Below, one piece after another: positions 16,546-24,174 of a DNA stretch of 33,178 nt. The DNA lies in contig CADBRT010000069.1 in the NCBI GenBank assembly GCA_902797055.1, positions 1-33,178 of the forward strand, given 5' to 3'. The stretch is from an uncultured Spirochaetaceae bacterium (GTDB lineage Bacteria > Spirochaetota > Spirochaetia > Treponematales > Treponemataceae). Below the pieces are notes generated by a model. The model did no database searches, had not been told where the DNA came from, and saw nothing but the letters and a program-made list of their open reading frames with translations. Each line of letters begins with the position of its first letter. The first letter of the stretch is position 1. The position numbers and the translations under genes were made by a program.

Positions 16546-17830
16546 CGTATTCGATGTTGTCAAGGCCAATCGCTTGCCTGCCGGTAACGGTAGGCTCGAA
16601 GGCCTTGGCAACACCGGCATCCAGAGACGGGGACTCCCCAAGATTCCGCTGGATAAACTGAGCGTCGAAGCAAGGATTGTCACGTGCCACAATGACAGTG
16701 GATCCTCCGTCGTTATCCGTTATGTCGTTGCGCAAAAGCGCGGCGGCATACGCGGAACTGGTGTCCTTATCGGCATAAACCTTGTATTTTACAAACAAAT
16801 CACGGCACGCGTCTTCTATCTTTTTCTCCTGCACTACAGCGGGATAAACGAAACTTCTGAGCATGAGGGCATTCGCCTTGAAGATGTGCTCCAGCCGCTC
16901 CAAATTCGACGGATCGGCAGGATCCGCATGGCTGCGGCGTTGCAACGGTACAAAACTGTCCATCAGCATGGCGTGGTTTTCAGCATCGAACCGAAGATTA
17001 TCCGTTGCCGGCAGGATAAAACCGTTTACCGGCAGCGCCAGCCGCCAGCCGTACAGTCCGGAGACGAGATTTCCGTAGTTTCCTGCTGCCAGTGCGTAGA
17101 AAATATCCCCCGAAACAAAGCGCTTTATGCGTGAAAAAGCGAACGTATAGAAGAAAGCCTGAGGCAGCAGACGGCCGATATTTGCGGTATTCGCCACTGT
17201 AAGATGATATTTTTCAACAAGTTCCCGCCGGGAAAAAATCTTGCGGATTATGTTGCGGCAATCATCTTCCGTGCCGTCAACTTCAACGGGATATATGTTT
17301 CCCCCGTTCCAAACAAAGTCGGAAGGCTCAATGCCCCGCAGCGTTCCCTTTGGAGCCAGCAGTACAGCCTTTACCAGCTGTTTGCCACGCAACGCATGAG
17401 CCATGCACGCCCCAAGTTCCCCCGTTGTGGCATCGAGCAGAATTGCCTTTTCACCCCGCATCCGGAGCACCGTTTCCAAAGCAGAAGCCAGATACGAAAC
17501 ACCGAAATCCTTAAAGGTGCCGGTCGGTCCATGGAACAGTTCCAGAACAAAAAGCGTGTCGTCCAATTGACGGACGACGGGAGAAAAACGGAATGCATCT
17601 GTTGCAATCGCTTCACAGATGATAGGGCTGAATTCGGTATTGATAAGCGCGGAAGTCAAAGTTCCGGCGAGATTGGCAAAAGAGGTATTCTCATCGGCGT
17701 ACAATATCCACTTGCGAAGGTCTTCGCTTTTGTACGGTACATACAAACCGCCGTCAACAGGCATGCAATCCAAAAGCGCCCTGCTGAACCCAACGACATT
17801 GGCAGAATCGCGCGTACTCACAAACTGCAT
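16502..17830 (-). CDS. thrC: Threonine synthase
   Basis: A 442-residue fold-type II PLP enzyme converting O-phosphohomoserine to threonine. The N-terminus MQFVSTRDSANVVGFSRALL is typical of ThrC. The PLP lysine is K107 in HGPTGTFKDFG and the phosphate-binding loop is GNYGNLVSGLYG. The motif usually written ATSGDTG reads DATTGELGAC here, a noticeable deviation near the substrate site. ATG 17830 is chosen over a longer ORF start at 17872 because it begins the conserved N-terminus and follows a strong GGTGGGGGA ribosome site. The 3' end overlaps the convergent GH13 gene by 44 bases. No other threonine genes are nearby, so it appears monocistronic. Confidence 0.87.
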   Translation of the reverse strand: MQFVSTRDSANVVGFSRALLDCMPVDGGLYVPYKSEDLRKWILYADENTSFANLAGTLTSALINTEFSPIICEAIATDAFRFSPVVRQLDDTLFVLELFHGPTGTFKDFGVSYLASALETVLRMRGEKAILLDATTGELGACMAHALRGKQLVKAVLLAPKGTLRGIEPSDFVWNGGNIYPVEVDGTEDDCRNIIRKIFSRRELVEKYHLTVANTANIGRLLPQAFFYTFAFSRIKRFVSGDIFYALAAGNYGNLVSGLYGWRLALPVNGFILPATDNLRFDAENHAMLMDSFVPLQRRSHADPADPSNLERLEHIFKANALMLRSFVYPAVVQEKKIEDACRDLFVKYKVYADKDTSSAYAAALLRNDITDNDGGSTVIVARDNPCFDAQFIQRNLGESPSLDAGVAKAFEPTVTGRQAIGLDNIEYVISVLNSLNLLRIF

Positions 17831-17862
17831 TATAAATCCCCCACCTTGGTGATATTTGAGGA

Positions 17863-17868
17863 AGTATA
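17863..17868 (-). promoter_or_regulatory. Extended -10 promoter element for thrC
   Basis: On the minus strand TGCTATACT gives an extended -10 (TG, one base, TATACT at 17868-17863), about 32 bases before the ATG. The -35 is weak. Confidence 0.5.
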
Positions 17869-17906
17869 GCACACTATTGCCTGCCGTTGCTAGTAAGAGG
17901 CACTCC

Positions 17907-17935
17907 TTTACATCCCGGTTTTTCTCCGTTACAAT
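17907..17935 (+). promoter_or_regulatory. Promoter of the TetR-family gene
   Basis: TTTACA (17907-17912), 17-base spacer, TACAAT (17930-17935), then a 21-base leader region containing AGGGAG. Confidence 0.55.
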
Positions 17936-17962
17936 ATTCTGCCACAGGGAGCTGGCATTTTT

Positions 17963-18622
17963 ATGATACAGAAAGTAACGAAGGACGACATCATACGCGC
18001 TTTTTTAGATGATGCTTTCATCGGTGGAGCCGGAGCGACAAGTTTGAACGACATAGCTGGAAAAGTCGGCATAAAGAAGCCTTCCCTGTACAATCACTTT
18101 TCAAGCAGGGAAGAACTGGTCACTAAAACATTCGATTCCTGTGCCGCTTATATGGAAGCGATTACATTTACACCGAAGGATATCGACACCGTTGCCCAAA
18201 AGTACCCGGCACAGATGGTGCTCAAGGGAATTGTAAACAGATATTTTAAGCTGCACGAAAAAGCACCTCTTTTTCAGATGTATACGTTCGTCGAAAGCCA
18301 GCGGCATTTCTCCAAAAGGGCGGCGGACATTGCAAAAGCGGAACGGCAGAAACTGATTACCCAGACAGCGCTTGTGTTCACAACGCTGGAACACCTTGGA
18401 AAAATCCGCTTCGGACAAGGCGGCGTTGAGGCAGCTTCAAAGCACTTCTGCATCGGGATAGTCCAGTTGCTCTCAGACTACCTGTTGGAACGCAAGCAAA
18501 TCATCGTATCCAGCCCCGCAGCCGGCGAAGGGGAACTTTTTTCGCTGCCTTCTGCGGATGCAGGGCTCGAAGACGTCGATGCATTCATAGACCAATTTGT
18601 GGAACTTCATTCAGGACACTAA
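17963..18622 (+). CDS. TetR/AcrR-family transcriptional regulator
   Basis: A 219-residue regulator with an N-terminal TetR helix-turn-helix (about residues 23-55: TSLNDIAGKVGIKKPSLYNH, FSSREELV) and an all-helical ligand/dimer domain with no closely recognised subfamily. ATG 17963 follows AGGGAG with an 11-base spacer. The gene is divergent from thrC, with about 130 bases between the starts, and convergent with the tRNA-Pro gene. No efflux pump or metabolic gene is adjacent on the same strand, so the target is unknown; the thrC/tetR divergent region is a possible site of autoregulation, but no convincing palindrome was found there. Confidence 0.85.
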   Translation: MIQKVTKDDIIRAFLDDAFIGGAGATSLNDIAGKVGIKKPSLYNHFSSREELVTKTFDSCAAYMEAITFTPKDIDTVAQKYPAQMVLKGIVNRYFKLHEKAPLFQMYTFVESQRHFSKRAADIAKAERQKLITQTALVFTTLEHLGKIRFGQGGVEAASKHFCIGIVQLLSDYLLERKQIIVSSPAAGEGELFSLPSADAGLEDVDAFIDQFVELHSGH

Positions 18623-18648
18623 ACAATACTCTTCCGAATAAATAAAAA

Positions 18649-18687
18649 AGGCAACTTCGAGAAGAAACATTCTTCATGAAGTTGCCT
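18649..18687 (-). terminator. Terminator of tRNA-Pro
   Basis: A 10-base stem AGGCAACTTC (18687-18678 read on minus) / GAAGTTGCCT (18658-18649) followed on the minus strand by a T-rich tail (18648 downward). The 19-base loop contains an inner GAAGAA/TTCTTC stem. Confidence 0.85.
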
Positions 18688-18691
18688 CAAG

Positions 18692-18765
18692 TCGGGCTAA
18701 CCGAATTCGAATCGGTGACCCCAAGTCCCCCAGACTTGTACGCTAACCAGCTGCGCTATAGCCCG
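18692..18765 (-). tRNA. tRNA-Pro(GGG)
   Basis: A 74-base cloverleaf read on the minus strand: acceptor CGGGCTA pairing with TAGCCCG, D-stem GCGC/GCGT, anticodon stem CAAGT/ACTTG around the 7-base loop CTGGGGG (anticodon GGG, reads CCC), variable loop GGGTC, and T-arm ACCGA-TTCGAAT-TCGGT. The discriminator base is A. CCA is not encoded; the next bases are CTT, so nucleotidyltransferase must add it. It has its own promoter and terminator. Confidence 0.95.
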
Positions 18766-18780
18766 ATATTTGTTTGTTCA

Positions 18781-18809
18781 GTTATACTATAAACGGAAAT
18801 ATTTTTCAA
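18781..18809 (-). promoter_or_regulatory. Promoter of tRNA-Pro
   Basis: On the minus strand: TTGAAA (18809-18804), 17-base spacer, TATAAC (18786-18781), 15 bases before the mature tRNA 5' end. Confidence 0.7.
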
Positions 18810-18843
18810 CACCCGCATAACGCTTTTGTATAACTCTTTTCTC

Positions 18844-18872
18844 TTGTACAGATAGCTAATTTAGATTATAGT
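18844..18872 (+). promoter_or_regulatory. Promoter of gpmA
   Basis: TTGTAC (18844-18849), 17-base spacer, TATAGT (18867-18872); predicted leader of about 36 bases containing an AGAGG ribosome site. Confidence 0.65.
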
Positions 18873-18914
18873 ACCTCTAGTTAGTTATTGCTAATATACA
18901 TACAGAGGTTTTCT

Positions 18915-19661
18915 ATGAACAAATTAGTGTTGATACGACATGGCGAAAGCGAGTGGAACAAACTGAACTTTTTCACCGGCTGGACAGACGTTGACTTGAG
19001 TGAGAAAGGCCATGAAGAAGCAAAGGCTGCAGGAAAACTGCTCAAGGCAGAAGGATATGATTTCGATGTGTGCTACACTTCCTATTTGAAGCGTGCCATC
19101 CATACACTCGGACACATCCTTGACGAGATGGACAGAAACTGGCTCCCTGTCCATAAAACATGGAAGCTCAATGAACGCCACTACGGAGCACTGCAGGGGT
19201 TAAACAAAGCGGAAACCGCTGCAAAATATGGTGAAGAGCAGGTTAAAATCTGGAGACGTTCCTTCGACGTAAAACCTCCGGCACTGGAAGATTCCGACGA
19301 GCGCAGCGCAAAGAACCAGGCAATGTACCGCGGTGTACCGGCAAGCGAACTCCCTGCACATGAAAGCCTTGAAACCACAATCGAACGCGTCGTTCCGTAC
19401 TTTGAAGACGTCATAAAGAAAGACATGGCAACAGGAAAGAGAATCATCATCGCAGCACACGGAAACTCACTGCGCGCACTCGTCAAGTACTTGGACAATC
19501 TGAGTGCCGACGAAATCCTGAACGTAAACATACCGACAGGAGTGCCGCTCGTATATGAGTTTGACGACAATTTCAAAGTCATAAAGCATTATTACCTTGG
19601 CGATCAGGAAGCGCTCAAAGCAAAAATGGAGGCCGTCGCAAACCAGGGAAAGAAATCCTAA
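18915..19661 (+). CDS. gpmA: 2,3-bisphosphoglycerate-dependent phosphoglycerate mutase
   Basis: A 248-residue histidine-phosphatase-superfamily glycolytic enzyme interconverting 3- and 2-phosphoglycerate. The phospho-acceptor H9 is in [12 protein letters not shown], followed by FTGWTDVDL, the acid/base Glu in [11 protein letters not shown], and the second catalytic H182 in [13 protein letters not shown]. The length equals that of standard dPGMs. ATG 18915 is chosen over an upstream in-frame ATG at 18888 because AGAGG precedes it and it starts the conserved [11 protein letters not shown]. The cofactor-independent isozyme gene gpmI follows 117 bases downstream on the same strand. Confidence 0.96.
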   Translation: MNKLVLIRHGESEWNKLNFFTGWTDVDLSEKGHEEAKAAGKLLKAEGYDFDVCYTSYLKRAIHTLGHILDEMDRNWLPVHKTWKLNERHYGALQGLNKAETAAKYGEEQVKIWRRSFDVKPPALEDSDERSAKNQAMYRGVPASELPAHESLETTIERVVPYFEDVIKKDMATGKRIIIAAHGNSLRALVKYLDNLSADEILNVNIPTGVPLVYEFDDNFKVIKHYYLGDQEALKAKMEAVANQGKKS

Positions 19662-19710
19662 GCAAAGCGACAACTCCGTACGCCTCCCCTGACACGGGGT
19701 CTTTTCTGCA

Positions 19711-19739
19711 TTGTATAAATTCCTCAAAAACAGTAGTAT
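19711..19739 (+). promoter_or_regulatory. Possible promoter of gpmI
   Basis: TTGTAT (19711-19716), 17-base spacer, TAGTAT (19734-19739). A weak GC hairpin, CCCC/GGGG with TCTTTT (about 19686-19705), lies just upstream and may partly terminate gpmA transcripts. Confidence 0.35.
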
Positions 19740-19778
19740 AGAGACTATCTATCTATTGACTGTATAAGGAGAATACAC

Positions 19779-21446
19779 ATGGCTGACACAATGCATCCGT
19801 TGCAGAAAAACCCCAACTGGAAGGGGAGACGCGGTCCAGTCGTCTTTGTAATTATGGACGGCGTTGGATACGGAAAATATGAAGACGGGGACGCCGTAAA
19901 AGCGAGCCGCATGGCATGGCTCGACAAAATCAAAAGCGTAAGCCCGCATACACAGCTGAAGGCTCATGGAACAGCAGTCGGACTTCCATCTGACGATGAT
20001 ATGGGCAACAGCGAAGTCGGCCACAACGCAATGGGGTGCGGACGTGTTTTCGCACAGGGTGCAAAACTGGTTTCAAACGCTATCACTTCCGGCGACATGT
20101 TCAAAGGCGCAACCTGGCAGAAACTGGTCAAGAACGTCAACGACAACAATACTGTCTTCCACTTCATGGGACTGCTGTCCGATGGAAACGTACACTCTCA
20201 CATCGACCACCTCAAAGCAATGGTTGAGCAGGCTCACAAAGACGGTGTCAAAAAGCTCCGCATCCACGCGCTCCTTGACGGACGCGATGTAGAACCGACA
20301 AGTGCACTTGACTATTTTAAACCGTTCGAAGAGTTCCTGGCAAACTTCAAAGATGCAGACTACCGCATTGCTTCCGGCGGCGGACGCATGTTCATGACGA
20401 TGGACCGCTACAACGCAGACTGGAGCATGGTGGAACGCGGTTGGAAAGCCCACGTTCTGGGCGAAGGACGCCAGTTCGCTTCATCTGTTGAAGCCATTGA
20501 GACATACCGCAAGGAAATCCCGGGAATTCTCGATCAGGACATGCACGAATTCGTCATCGCCGAAAACGGAAAACCGATTGGTACAATCAATGACGGAGAC
20601 AGTGTTGTATTCTACAACTTCCGCGGAGACCGCGCTTTGGAGATTACAAACGCATTCGAAACTCCAGATGGAAAATTCGACCACTTCGACCGCAAGAGAC
20701 TGCCGAAAGTTGAATACGCAGGCATGATGGAATACGACGGAGACCTGCACATTCCGCACCAGTACCTTGTTCAGCCACCGGCAATCGACCGCGTTATGGG
20801 CGAATACCTCGTCAACAGCGGAGTCAAGCTCCTTGCTATCTCCGAAACACAGAAGTACGGACACGTCACCTACTTCTTCAACGGCAACAAGCTGGGTAAA
20901 TTCGATGAAAAACTCGAAGACTACGAGGAAGTAAAGAGCGACGTCGTTCCGTTCGAACAGCGCCCCTGGATGAAGTGTGCAGAAATTACCGACAGGGTTA
21001 TTGAAGCAATCAAAAGCGGAAAGTACAACCACATCAGGCTGAACTTCCCGAACGGAGACATGGTCGGACACACCGGTGTGTTCAATGCAGTCGTCTGCTC
21101 CATGGAAGCTATGGATCTGCAGATCGGCAGAATCAAGAAAGCCGTCGATGAAGCAGGAGGTATTCTGTGCATTACCGCAGACCACGGCAACAGCGACGAC
21201 ATGTATGAGCACGACAAGAAGTCCGGCAAAGTCAAGATGGATAAGAACGGCGAGCCGATGGCAAAGACAAGCCACAGCTTGAACCCGGTTCCTGCAATCA
21301 TCTATGACCCGGAGTTCAAGGGCGACTATGACAATACCAAGCTCAACGAAGGCTTGGGAATCAGCTCATGGTCTGCAACGCTCATGGAACTCATGGGATT
21401 CCTGCCTCCAAGCGACTACGACAAGAGCATCATCAATCTGAAATAA
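19779..21446 (+). CDS. gpmI: 2,3-bisphosphoglycerate-independent phosphoglycerate mutase
   Basis: A 555-residue alkaline-phosphatase-superfamily enzyme with two metal ions (Mn or similar), catalysing the same step as GpmA without the 2,3-BPG cofactor. The metal ligand Asp is in VFVIMDGVGYG; the phospho-acceptor S78 is in DDDMGNSEVGHNAMG; the substrate region is HALLDGRDVEP; the C-terminal metal motifs are NFPNGDMVGHTG and ITADHGNSDDM. It is slightly longer than the ~510-residue bacterial enzymes. ATG 19779 follows AAGGAGA. A strong terminator follows the stop. Confidence 0.95.
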   Translation: MADTMHPLQKNPNWKGRRGPVVFVIMDGVGYGKYEDGDAVKASRMAWLDKIKSVSPHTQLKAHGTAVGLPSDDDMGNSEVGHNAMGCGRVFAQGAKLVSNAITSGDMFKGATWQKLVKNVNDNNTVFHFMGLLSDGNVHSHIDHLKAMVEQAHKDGVKKLRIHALLDGRDVEPTSALDYFKPFEEFLANFKDADYRIASGGGRMFMTMDRYNADWSMVERGWKAHVLGEGRQFASSVEAIETYRKEIPGILDQDMHEFVIAENGKPIGTINDGDSVVFYNFRGDRALEITNAFETPDGKFDHFDRKRLPKVEYAGMMEYDGDLHIPHQYLVQPPAIDRVMGEYLVNSGVKLLAISETQKYGHVTYFFNGNKLGKFDEKLEDYEEVKSDVVPFEQRPWMKCAEITDRVIEAIKSGKYNHIRLNFPNGDMVGHTGVFNAVVCSMEAMDLQIGRIKKAVDEAGGILCITADHGNSDDMYEHDKKSGKVKMDKNGEPMAKTSHSLNPVPAIIYDPEFKGDYDNTKLNEGLGISSWSATLMELMGFLPPSDYDKSIINLK

Positions 21447-21476
21447 GCGACTGATTACCGGCTCTTAAAACAAACG

Positions 21477-21510
21477 GCTGTCCGCTGCAAACCTGCGGGC
21501 AGCTTTTTTT
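21477..21510 (+). terminator. Rho-independent terminator after gpmI
   Basis: A 9-base stem GCTGTCCGC (21477-21485) / GCGGGCAGC (21495-21503), one G-U pair, followed by seven T residues. Confidence 0.92.
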
Positions 21511-21525
21511 ATAAATTCACGCCAC

Positions 21526-21554
21526 TTGATTTATATTGCATAAAAAGGTAAAAT
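21526..21554 (+). promoter_or_regulatory. Promoter of the adenine methyltransferase gene, very short leader
   Basis: TTGATT (21526-21531), 17-base spacer, TAAAAT (21549-21554). The ATG at 21566 is 11 bases after the -10, leaving a leader of about five bases and no ribosome site. Confidence 0.45.
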
Positions 21555-21565
21555 TTTTATTCACC

Positions 21566-23275
21566 ATGGAATTCACAGATCCGTACCTTACCGAGCAAAT
21601 AATCGCCTACATCGGCAACAAGCGAAAGCTGCTTCCGCTTGTCTGCAAAGCTATCGAGAGTACGGGCTTGGAAATGAATTCTGGACTGACCTTTTTTGAC
21701 GCATTTTCAGGCAGCGGCAGTGTTTCCCGTCTCGCAAAAGCACTGGGCTTCCAGTTGTACACGAATGACTGGGAAGACTTCGCCTACATTCTGAACAAAG
21801 GCTATGTAGAAACCAACGCAAAGGACATCGCGGCAATCTTCGGCAGCGAAGAAGCGTACCAGCAGGTGATCAAAGAGATAAACGAGTCTCCTGTCCCTGA
21901 AGAAGACGAGCAGTACATAGCAAAATACTATGCGCCCAAAGAATTCGACATAAACAATGTAGACTTCAACACGGAGCGGCTTTTCTATACGAGGGAGAAT
22001 GCTCTTGCCTTGGACAAAATTCGCAACCGCATTGAGCAACTGTTTCCGCCGGACACCAGCGACCTCAACGACAGCAAACGGTTCATCCTGCTTTCAGAGT
22101 TGATATACGAAGCCGCGACTCACACGAACACGTCGGGTGTGTTTAAGGCATACCACAAAGGCTTCGGCGGGCACGGAAAAGACGCGCTTGCCAGAATCCT
22201 CAAGCCCATAGAGTTGCACGGCAATACGCTCATAGATTCAAAAAGTCTCATTCATGTGTACAAAGAGGATGCAAACACGCTGGTAAAGAAGCTCCAGTAC
22301 ATAAATATAGATATTGCCTATCTGGATCCTCCCTACAACCAGCACCAGTATGGCAGCAACTACCACCTGCTGAACACCGTCGTCAGATGGGACCACATTC
22401 CGGAACCGTTGGAACTCAACACAAAAGGTGTGCTCAAGGAAAAAGCTGCTATCCGTCACGACTGGGTAAAAACGCGCTCCGCCTACTGCTACAAAAGCGA
22501 AGCGACGGAAGTCTTCGCGGACTTGATTGCAAACCTCAATGCGCGGTTCATTTTAATCAGCTACAGTACTGACGGCATCATCCCGTTTGAAACGATGCGG
22601 GATATCTGTCTGCGAAAAGGAAAGCTCTCCATCGTAACAAACGAATACACCAAATACCGCGGCGGAAAACAGAGCAACAAACGCAAAAACACGAACATCG
22701 AATTCATACTCTGCATCGACACCTCAAAGAAGTCTGACTTGGACTCCGTGGAAGAAATCGATTCCCTTTTGGCACGCAAGAAGATACTGCTTCTGTTCAA
22801 GCAGAAATTCAGTGAAGAAAAAATCCTTGCGGCAGCAGCCGACTACACAGTCGATGAACACGTCAAAGGTGCAACGAAAGGTACCATCACCCTCCAGCTA
22901 AAGACCGGGCCTGTCACGCTTGAAACGGACAACTTCTTTGAAGTGAAGTCTCCAGAAGAACCGGAAAAGATGAGCCTTGAAGAACTCAAGGATATGTACA
23001 GCATTCTGTCTCCCTGTATCTGCGAGACAAAAGAAGAAGAAATCAGCGAGCTGCTTCAAAAAATCTACAACGAAGAAATAACACCGGAGAGCAAGCTCTT
23101 AAGCCTATTGCCCAAGACACTCAAAAAATTAGCGAGCAAAAAGAATCACGACAAGTATGTAATCTGGCTTGAGAAAATACAGGCATTGAGCACTGATGCT
23201 CCCCTCTACTACGAAAAGATAAAAGACGAATTAAAAGAAGTGGACGATATAGCACAGCAGCGGTTCACTACTTGA
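21566..23275 (+). CDS. D12-class N6-adenine DNA methyltransferase, apparently orphan
   Basis: A 569-residue SAM-dependent DNA adenine methyltransferase. The N-terminus TEQIIAYIGNKRKLLPLV and motif I FFDAFSGSGSVS (43-54) bind SAM; catalytic motif IV is YLDPPYNQHQYGSNYHLL, with DPPY at 254-257. These place it in the alpha (Dam-like, MethyltransfD12) group, in the branch with DPPYN-QY-NYH wording. Beyond about residue 400 lies an acidic/lysine-rich helical extension of roughly 170 residues with no recognised motif, perhaps a target-recognition or oligomerisation domain. No restriction endonuclease is adjacent: the neighbours are gpmI and rpmB. ATG 21566 is chosen over an upstream TTG at 21536 that overlaps the promoter. 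The recognition sequence cannot be read from the gene. Confidence 0.85.
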   Translation: MEFTDPYLTEQIIAYIGNKRKLLPLVCKAIESTGLEMNSGLTFFDAFSGSGSVSRLAKALGFQLYTNDWEDFAYILNKGYVETNAKDIAAIFGSEEAYQQVIKEINESPVPEEDEQYIAKYYAPKEFDINNVDFNTERLFYTRENALALDKIRNRIEQLFPPDTSDLNDSKRFILLSELIYEAATHTNTSGVFKAYHKGFGGHGKDALARILKPIELHGNTLIDSKSLIHVYKEDANTLVKKLQYINIDIAYLDPPYNQHQYGSNYHLLNTVVRWDHIPEPLELNTKGVLKEKAAIRHDWVKTRSAYCYKSEATEVFADLIANLNARFILISYSTDGIIPFETMRDICLRKGKLSIVTNEYTKYRGGKQSNKRKNTNIEFILCIDTSKKSDLDSVEEIDSLLARKKILLLFKQKFSEEKILAAAADYTVDEHVKGATKGTITLQLKTGPVTLETDNFFEVKSPEEPEKMSLEELKDMYSILSPCICETKEEEISELLQKIYNEEITPESKLLSLLPKTLKKLASKKNHDKYVIWLEKIQALSTDAPLYYEKIKDELKEVDDIAQQRFTT

Positions 23276-23308
23276 ATAATCCTCGGTGTTATACTAAAAT
23301 AGCCTATT

Positions 23309-23336
23309 CACGATTGACATGATGCTAGCAATCGTG
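23309..23336. promoter_or_regulatory. 8-base inverted repeat over the rpmB promoter
   Basis: CACGATTG (23309-23316) and CAATCGTG (23329-23336) form a perfect dyad with a 12-base spacer. It overlaps the -35 box and ends immediately before the -10, the layout expected of a repressor operator. Confidence 0.5.
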
Positions 23337-23342
23337 TAAGAT
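23314..23342 (+). promoter_or_regulatory. Promoter of rpmB
   Basis: Consensus TTGACA (23314-23319), 17-base spacer, TAAGAT (23337-23342); leader of about 37 bases with an AGGTAGG-like ribosome site. Confidence 0.75.
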
Positions 23343-23385
23343 ACTTGAACCACGCGAACGGAATCATTAAAGGTAGGTAAGAGAT

Positions 23386-23622
23386 ATGTCAAGAACATGC
23401 GACATCTGCGGAAAACACACTCAGACAGGAAACAAGGTCAGCAAGTCATATAACCACGTGCGCCGCACATGGAGACCGAACCTTCTTAAAATCAAGACAG
23501 AGATTGGCGGTCAGACAATGACATTGCGCATCTGCACACAGTGCTTGCGCAGCGGCTTCATCACAAAGAAAGTGAGCGTTGTTCCGGCAAACAAGCCAGT
23601 TGCAGTAGCAGAGACAAAGTAA
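23386..23622 (+). CDS. rpmB: 50S ribosomal protein L28 (zinc-ribbon form)
   Basis: A 78-residue L28 of the large ribosomal subunit. It starts MSRTCDICGKHTQTGN and contains VSKSYNHVRRTWRPNL, the L28 signature. Cysteines C5/C8 (CDIC) and C50/C53 (CTQC) form an intact four-Cys zinc ribbon, the C+ type whose zinc-free paralogues are often Zur-controlled in other bacteria. It stands alone, without rpmG, between its own promoter and terminator. The C-terminus (VVPANKPVAVAETK) is a short tail beyond the core. Confidence 0.96.
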   Translation: MSRTCDICGKHTQTGNKVSKSYNHVRRTWRPNLLKIKTEIGGQTMTLRICTQCLRSGFITKKVSVVPANKPVAVAETK

Positions 23623-23641
23623 ATCATTTGTCCGCAAAGTT

Positions 23642-23672
23642 CCCGCCCTTCTTACAGGGTGGGATTTTTTTT
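23642..23672 (+). terminator. Rho-independent terminator after rpmB
   Basis: An 8-base stem CCCGCCCT (23642-23649) / AGGGTGGG (23656-23663) with one G-U pair, followed by A and eight T residues. Confidence 0.92.
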
Positions 23673-23676
23673 GCCT

Positions 23677-24132
23677 TTAAACCTTTTCCAGCATTCCATC
23701 CAGTACACGCGCAAACTCTGAAAGCCCTGTTTCATCCGCTTCTGTAAAGCGTGAGAATACGGGGCTGTCGATATCAAGCACTCCAAAAACCGAACCGTTT
23801 TTATGCAGAGGGATAACAATCTCAGAATTTGAAGCTGAATCACAGGCGATGTGCCCATCGAATTTATGGACGTCAGCAACACGCTGAACGGAGTCCGTTG
23901 CAGCGGCAGTACCGCAAACCCCGCGCCCCAAAGGAATATGAACACAGGCAACCTTCCCTTGGAACGGTCCCAAAAGCAGTTCTCCGTCAGTTACAATGTA
24001 AAATCCCGCCCAGTTTATGTCGTTGAGCGTCTGAAACAAAAGAGCTGATGCATTCGCCAAAACCGGTATAAGAGAATTTTCGCCTTCAACAAGTGCCGCT
24101 AACTGGGCAGTCAGTGTTTTATAATCTGTCAT
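23677..24132 (-). CDS. msrC: Free-methionine-(R)-sulfoxide reductase (GAF domain)
   Basis: A 151-residue single-GAF-domain fRMsr that reduces free methionine-R-sulfoxide using thioredoxin-type electrons. The three catalytic/resolving cysteines are present at C63 (KVACVHIP), C73 (GRGVCGTAA) and C97 (HIACDSAS), with the same 10- and 24-residue spacings as the E. coli enzyme. Family-typical LNDINWAGFYIV and VFGVLDIDSP are visible. An upstream ATG (24141) overlaps the TATAAT box, so ATG 24132, beginning MTDYKTLTAQL as in homologues, is the preferred start. It lies seven bases after the -10, with no ribosome site. It follows the MBL hydrolase gene by 42 bases but appears to have its own promoter. 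Confidence 0.9.
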   Translation of the reverse strand: MTDYKTLTAQLAALVEGENSLIPVLANASALLFQTLNDINWAGFYIVTDGELLLGPFQGKVACVHIPLGRGVCGTAAATDSVQRVADVHKFDGHIACDSASNSEIVIPLHKNGSVFGVLDIDSPVFSRFTEADETGLSEFARVLDGMLEKV

Positions 24133-24139
24133 ACCGGTC

Positions 24140-24169
24140 ATTATAGCGGAATAACAACAGGTATTCCAA
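24140..24169 (-). promoter_or_regulatory. Promoter of the fRMsr gene, leaderless arrangement
   Basis: On the minus strand: TTGGAA (24169-24164), 18-base spacer, consensus TATAAT (24145-24140), then seven bases to ATG 24132. Confidence 0.6.
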
Positions 24170-24174
24170 GCGCA

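Noticed and set aside
18649..18765. tRNA-adjacent inverted repeat as an integration (att) site
   Set aside because: The repeat is a normal tRNA terminator; no integrase, direct repeat or foreign gene block adjoins it.
20481..21275. 264-codon open frame on the minus strand
   Set aside because: Opposite gpmI, whose motifs are unambiguous; the translation is Val/Phe/Cys-rich with no domain.
24133..24141. Earlier ATG start for the fRMsr gene at 24141
   Set aside because: It overlaps the TATAAT box; homologues start at the MTDY equivalent, nine bases later.
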